NCBI GenBank assembly: GCA_022760435.1
Contig: JALEFY010000012.1
Span: forward strand, 19,063 to 83,062
Length of the DNA: 64,000 bases
Direction of reading: 5' to 3'
Source of the DNA: Neomegalonema sp.
GTDB taxonomy: Bacteria > Pseudomonadota > Alphaproteobacteria > Rhodobacterales > Rhodobacteraceae
Under the pieces are notes generated by a model. The model worked only from the letters and a program-made list of their open reading frames with translations, ran no database searches and was not told where the DNA came from. Of the stretch, positions 1-8,232 are shown piece by piece. The translations under genes were made by a program, and so were the position numbers. Each line of letters begins with the position of its first letter. Within the stretch, counting starts at the first letter, position 1.

Positions 1-14
1 TGAGCGTGATCCAT
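1..14 (-). CDS. 5' end of a leftward gene running off the window
   Basis: Only the first four codons (Met-Asp-His-Ala) are in the window. They are supported by a near-perfect Shine-Dalgarno AGGAGGT four bases upstream of the ATG at position 14, read on the minus strand. It lies about 185 bp beyond the last gentisate-operon gene, in the same direction, so it may belong to the same transcript or start a new one. Function cannot be told. Confidence 0.55.
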
Positions 15-158
15 TCGCACCTCCTGATGTTGTCAGCAGATGTGCACGGCAGAAGGCGGCTTTCAACCCCTGAAGACAGCGCCCCTGTTGAGGCTGGGCA
101 GGGGTTTTGGGGGCTGGGCCGGGGGTTGGCAATGAGGGGTTTGGATGATGTGAGAACC

Positions 159-181
159 GGCGGGCAGGCCAATCGCCCGCC
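159..181 (-). terminator. Possible weak terminator hairpin after the gentisate operon
   Basis: A 7-bp perfect GC stem (159-165 with 175-181) and 9-nt loop lie 18 bp downstream of the last operon gene. The T-tract on the minus strand is poor (GGTTCTC), so this could be only a pause or mRNA-end structure. Confidence 0.3.
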
Positions 182-198
182 CGCGCGGCACAGGGCAC

Positions 199-771
199 CT
201 AATGGCCTTGCAAAAGCTCGGCCTGTCCCGCTGGGCAATCGCGCCACGAGCCGCCATTGCCCAGGGCAATCGCCTCGCGCCAGAGCATGCGCGCGCGCTG
301 GAGCGGGATCTCGCGGGCTGGAAGGTCCGAGCCGGAGGCATCGCGCAGCACCGCATCCCAGCTGACATCACTCAGATCGCGCAGCTCGACATTGAGATGG
401 ATTGCCGAATGCTCGAACAGATGGCGCAGGGCTCGGGGCGGCAGGGTGGCACCGAGTGCGATCTCCTCGAGCCGCACCGCCTCGGACGGGTACATCGGCG
501 CCTCAACGCCGGTGCGCGCCCAGCTTGCCAGACGGCACAGCGCGCGGGCCTGATAGCCGATCCCGGCGACCACATGAGCCCGGCTCAACCCCGAATTCTG
601 CGCGGGCTCGCGCAGCGCCGCATCCGAGAGCTCGTTGAGCTTGCGGGCGAAATAGGCGGTGCCGCGCCGCATCATCAGCAGCGCTTCGGCCGGGGCCGAG
701 GGCGCATCATAGCGCGCCCCCTGCCCCTGACGCAGCCGCAGCGCGGCGGCGGCCTCCTCGAGCGAACTCAT
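199..771 (-). CDS. Maleylpyruvate isomerase family (DinB/MDMPI-like) protein, probably non-canonical
   Basis: A 190-aa protein resembling the N-terminal domain of mycothiol-dependent maleylpyruvate isomerases; for example it has SRAHVVAGIGYQARAL, a WARTGVEAPMYPS segment and LPPRALRHLFEHSA. The start is the ATG overlapping the upstream stop codon by 4 bp (ATGA), implying translational coupling to gentisate dioxygenase. Compared with the actinobacterial enzyme as I remember it, the His of the AHVVAH-type motif is Gly here, and the Glu and His of the REVWxHA motif are Met and Glu. The C-terminal domain is also missing. Proteobacteria do not make mycothiol, and the operon already carries a GST-type isomerase. 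It may be a glutathione-using variant, a structural partner or an inactive paralogue. Confidence 0.75.
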   Translation of the reverse strand: MSSLEEAAAALRLRQGQGARYDAPSAPAEALLMMRRGTAYFARKLNELSDAALREPAQNSGLSRAHVVAGIGYQARALCRLASWARTGVEAPMYPSEAVRLEEIALGATLPPRALRHLFEHSAIHLNVELRDLSDVSWDAVLRDASGSDLPAREIPLQRARMLWREAIALGNGGSWRDCPAGQAELLQGH

Positions 772-1874
772 CCCTGTTCGCCCTCGACCCGGCTGCGCGC
801 GAAGTTCAGCCGCTCCATGATCGGGGCGTCTGAGAAGCGGAACAGGTCGAACTGGGTCTCGGCCTGCAAGGACCACGAGATCCAGGAGGGGATCACGAAC
901 ATGTCGCCCTTCTCGACCGCATGGCTCTGCCCTCCCATCACCACATGGCCGCGCCCCTCGAACACCTGGAACACCGTGCCGCCGACATCCTGACGGCTCG
1001 CAGTCTGAGCCCCGGCCCGCAGGCGGTGGAACTCGCAACGGATCGTCGGCATCACATCGCCGCCGGTGGTCGGGTTCACATAGCGGATCGCCGCATGGCC
1101 GGGCGCCACCGTCGCCGGCTGCCCCTCATCCTCGAGCAGCAATTGCTCGGTGAGCGCGCGATCGGTGAATTCCCAGCGATAGGCGCCGATCGGGCTCGCC
1201 ACCGTATCCTGCAAGCCCGAGAGCGGCCGCACGCCCGGATGGCACCACAGCCGCTCGCCGCGCGAGAAGTTCGGAGTCGCGTAATCCGTCACCCGGTCCG
1301 AACCGAACTCGAAGAAGCCGACATCCATCTGCTGGCTGAACGGGATGTCGAGCCCGTCGATCCAGGCCATTGGCTGATCGGTGTCGTTGTGATGGCCGTG
1401 AAAGCACCAACCGGGGGTGAGCAGCAGATCGCCGCGGCTCATGCGCACCGGATCGCCATTGACCACCGTCCACACGCCCTCGCCCTCGACCACGAAGCGG
1501 AAGGCGTTTTGCGAATGGCGATGCTCGGGCGCGGTCTCGCGCGGGCCCAAATACTGGATCGCGGCCCAGAGCGTCGGGGTGATATAGGCATTGCCGCCGA
1601 GCCCCGGATTGGCGAGCCCGATCGCCCGGCGCTCACCGCCGCGCCCGACCGGCACCAGCTCGCCCGATTTCTCGGCCAGGGGCAGCAGCTTGCTCCATTT
1701 CCAAAGATGCGCGACCGCCTTGGGTTTGGGATGGATCGGCATCAGATCGCCGAGCTGGGTCCAGAGCGGGATCAGGTGCTCGTCCTCGAACCCCTTGTAG
1801 AGCGCGCGCAGCTCCGGCGTATCCTCGGGCTGCATCGCATGTTCGACGGTATCGTGATCAAGAGCAGTGTTCAT
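768..1874 (-). CDS. Gentisate 1,2-dioxygenase
   Basis: A bicupin ring-cleaving dioxygenase of 368 aa, which would open gentisate (2,5-dihydroxybenzoate) to maleylpyruvate using Fe(II) and O2 in the cytoplasm. The first cupin has the metal site: HRH at residues 118-120 inside PEHRHSQNAF, then His159/His161 in GWCFHGHH. A second cupin lies near the C-terminus (KGDMFVIPSW). I chose the ATG at 1874 because a GGAGGA ribosome site stands just upstream and the family starts near here; the open frame extends further without a ribosome site. It is followed by an ATGA overlap with the isomerase-like gene and preceded by the GST-type isomerase, as expected for a gentisate operon. Confidence 0.93.
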   Translation of the reverse strand: MNTALDHDTVEHAMQPEDTPELRALYKGFEDEHLIPLWTQLGDLMPIHPKPKAVAHLWKWSKLLPLAEKSGELVPVGRGGERRAIGLANPGLGGNAYITPTLWAAIQYLGPRETAPEHRHSQNAFRFVVEGEGVWTVVNGDPVRMSRGDLLLTPGWCFHGHHNDTDQPMAWIDGLDIPFSQQMDVGFFEFGSDRVTDYATPNFSRGERLWCHPGVRPLSGLQDTVASPIGAYRWEFTDRALTEQLLLEDEGQPATVAPGHAAIRYVNPTTGGDVMPTIRCEFHRLRAGAQTASRQDVGGTVFQVFEGRGHVVMGGQSHAVEKGDMFVIPSWISWSLQAETQFDLFRFSDAPIMERLNFARSRVEGEQG

Positions 1875-1914
1875 CCTCAGTCCTCCTGTGTGACCTCGGT
1901 TGGTGTTCGGCCGC

Positions 1915-2562
1915 TCATGCCGCGTCGGGTTGGTTGGGGGGAGCGGCTTTGGAAAACGCCTCCAGCTCGTGGAGCGCGGCATGAATGCGAGCGATGGTGG
2001 GCCATGGCTCGAGGGAGATTTCGAAGCGCTTGTTGTTCCAGACCTGCGCGTAAAGGCACAGATCGGCGAGGCCCGGCGTGTCGCCATGGCAATAGCGCCC
2101 GGTCTGCGCGCTGCTGGCGAGCGCGGTCTCGAGCGCGGTGAAGGTCTCGGTGACCCAATGGGTGAACCACGCCTTCTGCCCGGCCTCATCGGCACCAAAG
2201 GCCGCGCCCAGATGCTGGAGCACCCGCAGGTTGTTGAGCGGATGGATCTCGCAGGCGATCATGTAGGCGAGGCTGCGCACCCGCGCCCGGCCGAGCGCAT
2301 CGGCGGGCAGCAGGGCGGGCTCGGGATGGGTTTCCTCGAGCCACTCGATGATCGCGAGCGACTGGGTGAGGTACTGGCCCTCGCCGATCTCGAGCGTCGG
2401 CACGAGCCCGGCCGGGTTCATCGCCAGATAATCGGGCGTGCGGGTCTCCCCCGCACGCAGCACGTAAGGCACATACTCATAGGGCAAGCCCTTGAGGTTC
2501 AGCGCGGCGCGTAGCCGCGTCGAGGTCGAGGAGCGAAAGAAGTTGTGCAGCTTCCAGCTCAT
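1915..2562 (-). CDS. Maleylpyruvate isomerase, zeta-class GST type
   Basis: A 215-aa glutathione S-transferase fold protein. The N-terminal SSTSTRLRAALNLKGL (from residue 11) is the zeta-class active-site signature shared with maleylacetoacetate isomerase, followed by the cis-proline segment AGLVPTLEI and an all-helical C-terminal domain. In this operon it should isomerise maleylpyruvate to fumarylpyruvate using glutathione. The ATG at 2562 overlaps the stop of the upstream hydrolase (ATGA). Maleylacetoacetate isomerase is the alternative by sequence alone; the gentisate neighbours favour maleylpyruvate. Confidence 0.88.
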   Translation of the reverse strand: MSWKLHNFFRSSTSTRLRAALNLKGLPYEYVPYVLRAGETRTPDYLAMNPAGLVPTLEIGEGQYLTQSLAIIEWLEETHPEPALLPADALGRARVRSLAYMIACEIHPLNNLRVLQHLGAAFGADEAGQKAWFTHWVTETFTALETALASSAQTGRYCHGDTPGLADLCLYAQVWNNKRFEISLEPWPTIARIHAALHELEAFSKAAPPNQPDAA

Positions 2563-3254
2563 GCGCGCGGCCCGATCTGGGTCGAGATCTGGCCAAGGCC
2601 CGCGATCTCGACGACACATGTGTCGCCCGGCACCAGCGGGCCAACCCCGGCGGGGGTGCCGGTCATGATCACATCTCCCGGCTTGAGGCTCATCGATTGC
2701 GACAGGATCGAGACGATCTCAGGCACTGACCAGATCAGCTCGTTCAGATCCGCGTCCTGCTTGACCTGCCCATTGACCGTGAGCTTGATCGAGCCCTCGG
2801 CCGGATGGCCAACGCTGGCCACGCTATGCACCGGCCCGATCACCGCCGAGCGATCAAAGGCCTTGCCCCAATCCCAGGGGCGGCCTTGCTCACGGGCGGT
2901 GAGTTGCAGGTCGCGCCGGGTCAGGTCATTGCCGATCGCATAGCCCCAGACATGCGAAAGCGCGTCTTCCTCGCTGATATTGACCCCGGCCGTGCCGATG
3001 ACCACCACCAGCTCGGCCTCGTAATGCAGGTTCTCGGTCAGCGGCGGATAGGCGACGGTCTCGCCATCCTCGACCACCGCATCCGCGGGCTTGGTGAAGA
3101 AGAAGGGCGGATCGCGATCCGGGTCCTTGCCCATCTCGCGCGCATGGGCGGCGTAATTGCGCCCGACGCAGAAGATCCGGCGCACCGGCAGCCGATCATC
3201 GCTCCCGGCGACTGCGAGCGTCGGCACGGCTTGCGGCTCGAAAACATATCCCAT
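2559..3254 (-). CDS. Fumarylpyruvate hydrolase (FAH family)
   Basis: A 231-aa protein of the fumarylacetoacetate hydrolase family. Visible signatures are IFCVGRNYAAHAREMG, a FFFTKPADAVV segment, the metal-binding acidic pair in LHYEAELVVVIG, the GNDLTRRDLQ stretch and the terminal MTGTPAGVGPL. It should split fumarylpyruvate to fumarate and pyruvate, the last gentisate step. It sits between the hydroxylase (34 bp gap) and the isomerase (4-bp overlap). Length is normal for short FAH hydrolases (about 230 aa). Confidence 0.9.
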   Translation of the reverse strand: MGYVFEPQAVPTLAVAGSDDRLPVRRIFCVGRNYAAHAREMGKDPDRDPPFFFTKPADAVVEDGETVAYPPLTENLHYEAELVVVIGTAGVNISEEDALSHVWGYAIGNDLTRRDLQLTAREQGRPWDWGKAFDRSAVIGPVHSVASVGHPAEGSIKLTVNGQVKQDADLNELIWSVPEIVSILSQSMSLKPGDVIMTGTPAGVGPLVPGDTCVVEIAGLGQISTQIGPRA

Positions 3255-3288
3255 GACAAACCTCTGTTCTGAATGAAGAAAATGCGGA

Positions 3289-4473
3289 TCAGTTGGCGAG
3301 CCCGTTCGAGCCGTAGATCCAGCTCAACTGGTCGTACCAACGCTCGGGGCTCATGCCGGACATGATGTCATTGCGCACGGCGGCCCGGGCATCATCGGGG
3401 TGATAGATGTACTCGCCGATCAGCCGCGAGTTCATCTGCACCCGTGCGGTGCGCACCAGCCGCATCTGTTGATAGGATTGCAGCGCCGCCTCGACATCCT
3501 CGCCGCCATGCTCGAGGCAATGGGCGAGCGCCACCGCGTCCTCCATCGCCATGCAGGCGCCCTGGGCGAAATATTGCAGCATCGGATGCGCGGCATCACC
3601 GAGCAGCGCCACGCGGCCATCGACCCAATTGGAGATCGGATCGCGGTCGCACAGCACCCACAGTTTCCAGTTGTCGCCATGCTCGATCACCTGGCGCGCC
3701 TTGGGGTGGATATGCTCGAAGCCCTGCGCGACCTCCTCCTTGCTCACCGGCCGCCCGGCAATCGCCTCCTGCAAGTCGCGGTGATAGGTGACGACGAGGT
3801 TGAACACCTTCCAGCCCTTGAGCGGGTAATGGACGATATGGCATTTGGGCCCGGCCCAGAGCGTCGCCGCGTTCCAGCGCAGATCCTCGGGCATCTGCTC
3901 GGTCGGGATCACTGAGCGATAGGTGGTGTGGCCGGAGATGCGCGGCTCGCCGTCGCCGATCATCTGGCCGCGGATCGCCGAGCGCAGCCCTTCGGCCCCG
4001 ATCACGATCCGGCCCTTGATCGGGTCGCGATCCTTGATCAGAAGGGTGGCGCTGGTGCCGTCCTGCTCATAGCCGGTCACCTCATGGCTGGTGCGCAGAT
4101 CGACCAGCGGGCTCGCGGTGCAGAACTCGAGCAGCACGCCATGCAGATCGGCGCGGTGCACCACGGCATAGGGGTTGCCAAAGCGCGTACGGAACGGCTC
4201 GTCGAGCGGGATCGAGGCGATATCCTCGGCGCTCTGCGCATCCATCAGCCGCAGCTTGTCGATATAGACCGCCTTCGCCCGCGCCTCATCCCCGACCCCG
4301 AGATAGTCGAAGCAGTGAAAGGCGTTCGGGCCGATCTGGATCCCCGCGCCGATCTCGCCGAGCTGATCGGCCCGCTCCACCACGATCGAGCGGATGCCCT
4401 TGCGCGCCAGCCCGCAGGCCGCCGCCAATCCACCAATGCCGCCACCGGCGATCACGACAGGAAGGTCAGTCAT
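3289..4473 (-). CDS. 3-hydroxybenzoate 6-hydroxylase (FAD monooxygenase)
   Basis: A 394-aa class A flavoprotein hydroxylase. It has the N-terminal FAD dinucleotide motif AGGGIGGLAAACGLARKG, the mid-domain VIGAEGLRSAIR stretch, and the second FAD motif VALLGDAAHPM followed by QGACMAMEDAVAL. Members acting on 3-hydroxybenzoate insert OH para to the existing hydroxyl, giving gentisate with NADH and O2. Salicylate 1-hydroxylase is the nearest alternative by sequence, but that makes catechol, which does not fit the downstream gentisate genes. It stands between the TRAP membrane subunit and the hydrolase in one leftward transcription unit. Confidence 0.85.
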   Translation of the reverse strand: MTDLPVVIAGGGIGGLAAACGLARKGIRSIVVERADQLGEIGAGIQIGPNAFHCFDYLGVGDEARAKAVYIDKLRLMDAQSAEDIASIPLDEPFRTRFGNPYAVVHRADLHGVLLEFCTASPLVDLRTSHEVTGYEQDGTSATLLIKDRDPIKGRIVIGAEGLRSAIRGQMIGDGEPRISGHTTYRSVIPTEQMPEDLRWNAATLWAGPKCHIVHYPLKGWKVFNLVVTYHRDLQEAIAGRPVSKEEVAQGFEHIHPKARQVIEHGDNWKLWVLCDRDPISNWVDGRVALLGDAAHPMLQYFAQGACMAMEDAVALAHCLEHGGEDVEAALQSYQQMRLVRTARVQMNSRLIGEYIYHPDDARAAVRNDIMSGMSPERWYDQLSWIYGSNGLAN

Positions 4474-4488
4474 GGGTGCAATCTCCTC

Positions 4489-5880
4489 TTAGCCGCCGAT
4501 CAGGCGGGGAACCGTCAGGGTGAGGGCCGGGATCGCGAGGATCAGCCCGACCCGGACCACCTCCGCGCCCAGAAACGGCAGGACGCCGCGAAACACGGTG
4601 GCCATGGAGACGTCCTTGGCCAATGATGCGATGATGAAGACGTTGAGCCCGACGGGCGGCGTGATCAGCCCGAGCTCGACCACAATCAGCGCCAGGATCC
4701 CGAACCAGATCTTGAGGCTCTCATTGTCCATGCCGAAGGCAGCGGTGGCGGCGGTCGCATACTCGCCGCCATTGAGCGCGATCAGCGTTGGCCAGAAGAA
4801 CGGCACCACCACCAGGATCATCGCCAGGCTCTCCATGAAGCAGCCCAGAATGACGAAGATCACCAGCATGATCACCAGCACCACCATCGGATCGAGCCCG
4901 CTATTGGCGGCCCAGTCCGACAGCGCCGAAGGCAGGCCGGAGCGGGTGAAAAAGCCCTTGAGAACCTCGGCACCGAACAGGATCAGGTAGATCATGGCGC
5001 TGGTGATGGCGGTGGCGCGGATCGCCTTGATCATGCCGGTAAGATCAAGCCCCTCGCCGGTCAGGGCCTTGAGCGCAAAGCCATAGACGAGGATCGCGAG
5101 CACCCCGATCGAGGCGGCGGGCGTCGGCGTGATCAGGCCAAAACCAAGGCCAAGAATGATGGCGCCGAATATCCCGATCACCGGCAGCAATCGCCGGATC
5201 GCGACCTTGCGCTCCTCGGCGGGCATGGCGGTTGGCTCGGGCGCGAGATCGGGGCGCAGCCGCACCACGATCGCGATCACGACGATAAAGCCGAAGACCG
5301 CCAAAAGCCCTGGCAGCACTGCCGCCTGAAACATCTTGAGGATCGAACCTTCGACGATCACAGCATAGATGACCAGCGCAACCGAGGGCGGGATCAGGAT
5401 CCCGAGCGTGCCGCCCGCGGCCAAAGCGCCGGAGGCCAGTTGCGGGGCATAGCCGAGCTTCTTGAGCTCGGGCAGCGCCACCCGTCCCATCGTGGCCGCC
5501 GTTGCCAGCGAGGAGCCGCAGACAGCGCCAAAGCCGCCGCAAGCCGCCACCGCCGCCATCGCCACGCCGCCGCGCAGGCGCGAAAGCAGGGCCTCCAGAC
5601 CCTTGAACAGATCCTGCGACAGCCGCGCCTCGGCGGAGATGAAGCCCATGAACACAAAGAGCGGCACCACCGACAGGTCGTAATTGGCGACATTTTCCCA
5701 CAGCAGGGTCTTGAAGCCCCGGATATAAGGCAAAAAGCGCACATAGCTCACCGCCTCGCTCAGCGCATACATCCCGCCGATGCCGACGGCGATCATCGCC
5801 AGACCCACGGGCATGCGCAGCATGAGCAGGACGAAAAGCGCGACCAGGCCCGCGAGCCCGATCCATTCAGGCGTCGCCAT
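4489..5880 (-). CDS. dctM: TRAP transporter large membrane subunit (DctM)
   Basis: A 463-aa, very hydrophobic protein with about a dozen membrane segments. It has the DctM hallmarks GFGAVCGSSLATAATMG (around residue 120) and GGTLGILIPPSVALVIYA, and ends with the typical GLITPPVGLNVFII segment. It is the sodium-driven channel half of a tripartite ATP-independent periplasmic transporter. Its start overlaps the stop of the small subunit by 14 bp. Position upstream of gentisate genes implies an aromatic acid, probably 3-hydroxybenzoate, as substrate; that is inference. Confidence 0.92.
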   Translation of the reverse strand: MATPEWIGLAGLVALFVLLMLRMPVGLAMIAVGIGGMYALSEAVSYVRFLPYIRGFKTLLWENVANYDLSVVPLFVFMGFISAEARLSQDLFKGLEALLSRLRGGVAMAAVAACGGFGAVCGSSLATAATMGRVALPELKKLGYAPQLASGALAAGGTLGILIPPSVALVIYAVIVEGSILKMFQAAVLPGLLAVFGFIVVIAIVVRLRPDLAPEPTAMPAEERKVAIRRLLPVIGIFGAIILGLGFGLITPTPAASIGVLAILVYGFALKALTGEGLDLTGMIKAIRATAITSAMIYLILFGAEVLKGFFTRSGLPSALSDWAANSGLDPMVVLVIMLVIFVILGCFMESLAMILVVVPFFWPTLIALNGGEYATAATAAFGMDNESLKIWFGILALIVVELGLITPPVGLNVFIIASLAKDVSMATVFRGVLPFLGAEVVRVGLILAIPALTLTVPRLIGG

Positions 5881-6370
5881 GACGTTCCTCCGAGATGGTC
5901 TGATACAGGGCGATCAGCGCCCAGAGGACGAGCGAAGCAATGCCCGGTGCGTAGAACGGCCATTTCGGCCAGGAAAGAACGCTCGTGACCACGCCATCGG
6001 CTTGCTGTTGCAGCATCCCCTGAACCATCCACCAGGCGAGGAACAGCGCGATCGCGGCTGTGACGAGCAGCCAGAGCCGGTCGAGGCCGCGGCGCACGCG
6101 GTAAGGCAACGCCGAGACGAACAGATCGACCGATACATGGCCGCGATTAAGCTGACAGAACGGGAAGAACAGCAGCGCCACGCAGCTGATCGAGACCCGG
6201 ACGAAATCCTCATAGCCGGGCAAGGCCGAAACCGAGCCGCCGAAGCCGCGCGCGATCCGATCCGCCAGAAAGGCGCCGGTATTGGTTGTTGTGACCAAGA
6301 CGATCGCAAGCATGACCGCCCCCCCGATCAGCGCGAACAACTCCGCCAATCGCCCCAGAACTTTGCCCAT
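5867..6370 (-). CDS. dctQ: TRAP transporter small membrane subunit (DctQ)
   Basis: A 167-aa inner-membrane protein with four predicted helices. The family feature is the loop FCQLNRGHVSVDLFVSALP, close to the usual DctQ pattern of a polar residue pair followed by HxxVD. It bridges the periplasmic binding protein and the large subunit. It lies 68 bp downstream of dctP and overlaps dctM, the normal dctPQM order. Confidence 0.88.
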   Translation of the reverse strand: MGKVLGRLAELFALIGGAVMLAIVLVTTTNTGAFLADRIARGFGGSVSALPGYEDFVRVSISCVALLFFPFCQLNRGHVSVDLFVSALPYRVRRGLDRLWLLVTAAIALFLAWWMVQGMLQQQADGVVTSVLSWPKWPFYAPGIASLVLWALIALYQTISEERHGDA

Positions 6371-6438
6371 GGGTACGTTTCCCTGTCACTCGTAGATGCA
6401 GGAAAGGGGAGCCGCAGCTCCCCCACCATTGACGCGGA

Positions 6439-7485
6439 TCAGCGCGCCGCTTTTGCTGCGGCAATGGCCGCGCGTGCTTTCTCGACCAGCGCAGCGCCGT
6501 CGATCCCCTTGGCGCTCACTTCATCGATCCAACGCTGAACCACTTTCTCATTGGCAGCATTGAACTTCGCGCCTTCTTCTTCGGAGAGGACAACGCGCTC
6601 CACGCCCGCCTTGTCCAGCGCGCCGATGCCGCTTTGCTCGAAGCCTTCCCACATCGCGCCGATCTCGGCGGCGACATTGACGGTCGAGTTGGCATCGATC
6701 ACCGCCTTGAGATCATCGGGCAGCGCCGCATAGGCGTCCTTGTTCATGGCGAGCATGAACACCGCAGTACCGAGGCGATCGCCATCCGGCAATTCGGCGG
6801 TGTGCTTGTCGAGCTCCTGAAGCTTGAGGGCCGGCACGATCTCATAGGTGGTCAAAGCGCCGTCGATCACGCCCTTGGACATCGCTTCGGGCATTGCCGG
6901 AGCGGGCATGCCAACCGGTTCGGCGCCCATGGCTTCGATCACCCAGGCACCAGTGCGGCCCGGCGTGCGCAGCTTCATGCCGGCAACGTCCTCGAATTTA
7001 TGGACCGGGCGGGTGGCCGAATGGATCAGGTTCCCGTCATGGCTGTGCAGGAACAGCACATGCACATCCTTGAAATCATCGGCCAGCATGTCGAGCGAGG
7101 CGTTGAGCGCGATGGTGGTGTCGGTTGCCGAACCGGCATGGACCAGCGGCAGCTCGAACACTTCAGTGCGCGGGAAAACGCCGGGGGTGTAGCCCAGCAG
7201 CGTCCAGATGATATCGGCGGCGCCATCGCGGGCCTGGCCGTAAAGCTCATTGGGTTTGCCGCCCATCGACATCGAAGGGAAGATCTCGACCTTGATCCGA
7301 CCGCGGCTTTGTGCCTCGACCCGCTCGGCCCAGGGCGCCATCATTTTCTTGTGGGCATTGGCCACCGGCGGCAGGAAGTGGTGCATGGTCAGCGTGACTT
7401 CCTGAGCGAGCGCGCTCCCGGCAGAGGCTCCGAACGCGATCATGCCGCCCAGAACAGTCGCCAGCATAGCATTTTTCAATTTCAT
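6439..7485 (-). CDS. dctP: TRAP transporter periplasmic substrate-binding protein (DctP)
   Basis: A 348-aa binding protein with a clear signal peptide (hydrophobic core TVLGGMIAFGASAG, cleavage after SALA near residue 27). The mature part starts EVTLTMHHFLPP, and the family segment GMKLRTPGRTGAWVIEAMGAEP contains the conserved Arg that binds a substrate carboxylate. It is the first gene of the leftward operon, with a GGGAGGA ribosome site before the ATG at 7485. It should capture the aromatic acid in the periplasm and hand it to DctQM. Confidence 0.92.
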   Translation of the reverse strand: MKLKNAMLATVLGGMIAFGASAGSALAQEVTLTMHHFLPPVANAHKKMMAPWAERVEAQSRGRIKVEIFPSMSMGGKPNELYGQARDGAADIIWTLLGYTPGVFPRTEVFELPLVHAGSATDTTIALNASLDMLADDFKDVHVLFLHSHDGNLIHSATRPVHKFEDVAGMKLRTPGRTGAWVIEAMGAEPVGMPAPAMPEAMSKGVIDGALTTYEIVPALKLQELDKHTAELPDGDRLGTAVFMLAMNKDAYAALPDDLKAVIDANSTVNVAAEIGAMWEGFEQSGIGALDKAGVERVVLSEEEGAKFNAANEKVVQRWIDEVSAKGIDGAALVEKARAAIAAAKAAR

Positions 7486-7554
7486 CTTCGTCCTCCCAAA
7501 GTCCCAGCCCTCTTCTATGTCGATGGGGCATGGAACTAGTGAGTATGCTGATTA

Positions 7555-7568
7555 TTGATCTATGTCAA
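7555..7568 (-). promoter_or_regulatory. Fnr/FnrL-type palindrome overlapping the TRAP/gentisate promoter
   Basis: On the minus strand the sequence is TTGACATAGATCAA, matching TTGAC-N4-ATCAA. It is centred about 76 bp upstream of the dctP start. Its first six bases are also a perfect -35 hexamer TTGACA, with CATACT or TACTCA 15-17 bp further on as a possible -10. It could be a Crp/Fnr operator, the MarR operator, or partly just the promoter. Confidence 0.5.
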
Positions 7569-7705
7569 GCGAACCGCTAGCCAAGAAGCGTAAATGCGTT
7601 TCCGGTCTCTTGACTCTGGCAATGAATGGCTCGGGCGGCGAATGGCTGCGCTCGCAGCGCGAGCCGCGAATGCTCGCAACGCATGAGGACCTCGGAGATC
7701 TGACG

Positions 7706-8179
7706 ATGACCAAGATGCGATTAGAAATTCACAACATGGCCGGTCATCTGATCCGACGGCTCAATCAGATCTCGATATCGGTCTTTCAGGAGCGCACCAA
7801 GGCGCATGGCTATGATCTGACCCCGGTGCAGTTTGCCGCGCTCAACGCAATTCGGGTGAACCCGGGGATCGATCAGGCCTCGCTTGCCGGATTGATCGCC
7901 TATGACAAGACCACGATCGGCGGGGTGGTCGATCGGCTCGAGGCCAAGGGGTTTGTCAGTCGCAAGGTGAATGACAAGGATCGACGGGCACGGGTGATCT
8001 CGCTCACCGAGATTGGCCAGCAGACATTGGGCGAGGTGACGCCGATCATTCGCGCCTTGCAAAGCGAGATCCTGGTCGGACTGACCGAGGAGGAGCGCGC
8101 CGAGTTCCTGCGCCTCGCCGCCAAGGCAGCGGAGAAAGGCAACGCACTCAGCCGGGCGCCGCTGGTCCTGCGCTCGTAA
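7706..8179 (+). CDS. MarR-family regulator, likely of the gentisate operon
   Basis: A 157-aa winged-helix repressor-type protein. The recognition region reads IDQASLAGLIAYDKTTIGG and is followed by the wing VNDKDRRARVISLTEIGQ, the usual MarR DRRxR signature. The start at 7706 has a GGAG ribosome site 8 bases upstream; the open frame continues upstream to 7562 but that part looks like leader. It is transcribed away from the TRAP/gentisate operon, the standard arrangement for a local regulator whose ligand is the aromatic substrate or an intermediate. The ligand is inference. Confidence 0.85.
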   Translation: MTKMRLEIHNMAGHLIRRLNQISISVFQERTKAHGYDLTPVQFAALNAIRVNPGIDQASLAGLIAYDKTTIGGVVDRLEAKGFVSRKVNDKDRRARVISLTEIGQQTLGEVTPIIRALQSEILVGLTEEERAEFLRLAAKAAEKGNALSRAPLVLRS

Positions 8180-8205
8180 AAAAGCCCGGCGCCAAGGCCG
8201 GGCTT
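8178..8205 (-). terminator. Rho-independent terminator after the TelA gene
   Basis: A 9-bp perfect stem (8182-8190 with 8197-8205; arms AAGCCCGGC and GCCGGGCTT) with a 6-nt loop is followed on the minus strand by a run of T. It terminates the leftward TelA transcript and abuts the stop codon of the convergent MarR gene. Confidence 0.85.
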
Positions 8206-8232
8206 GTCCAGTGTTGTGCGTGAAGCCGCTGC

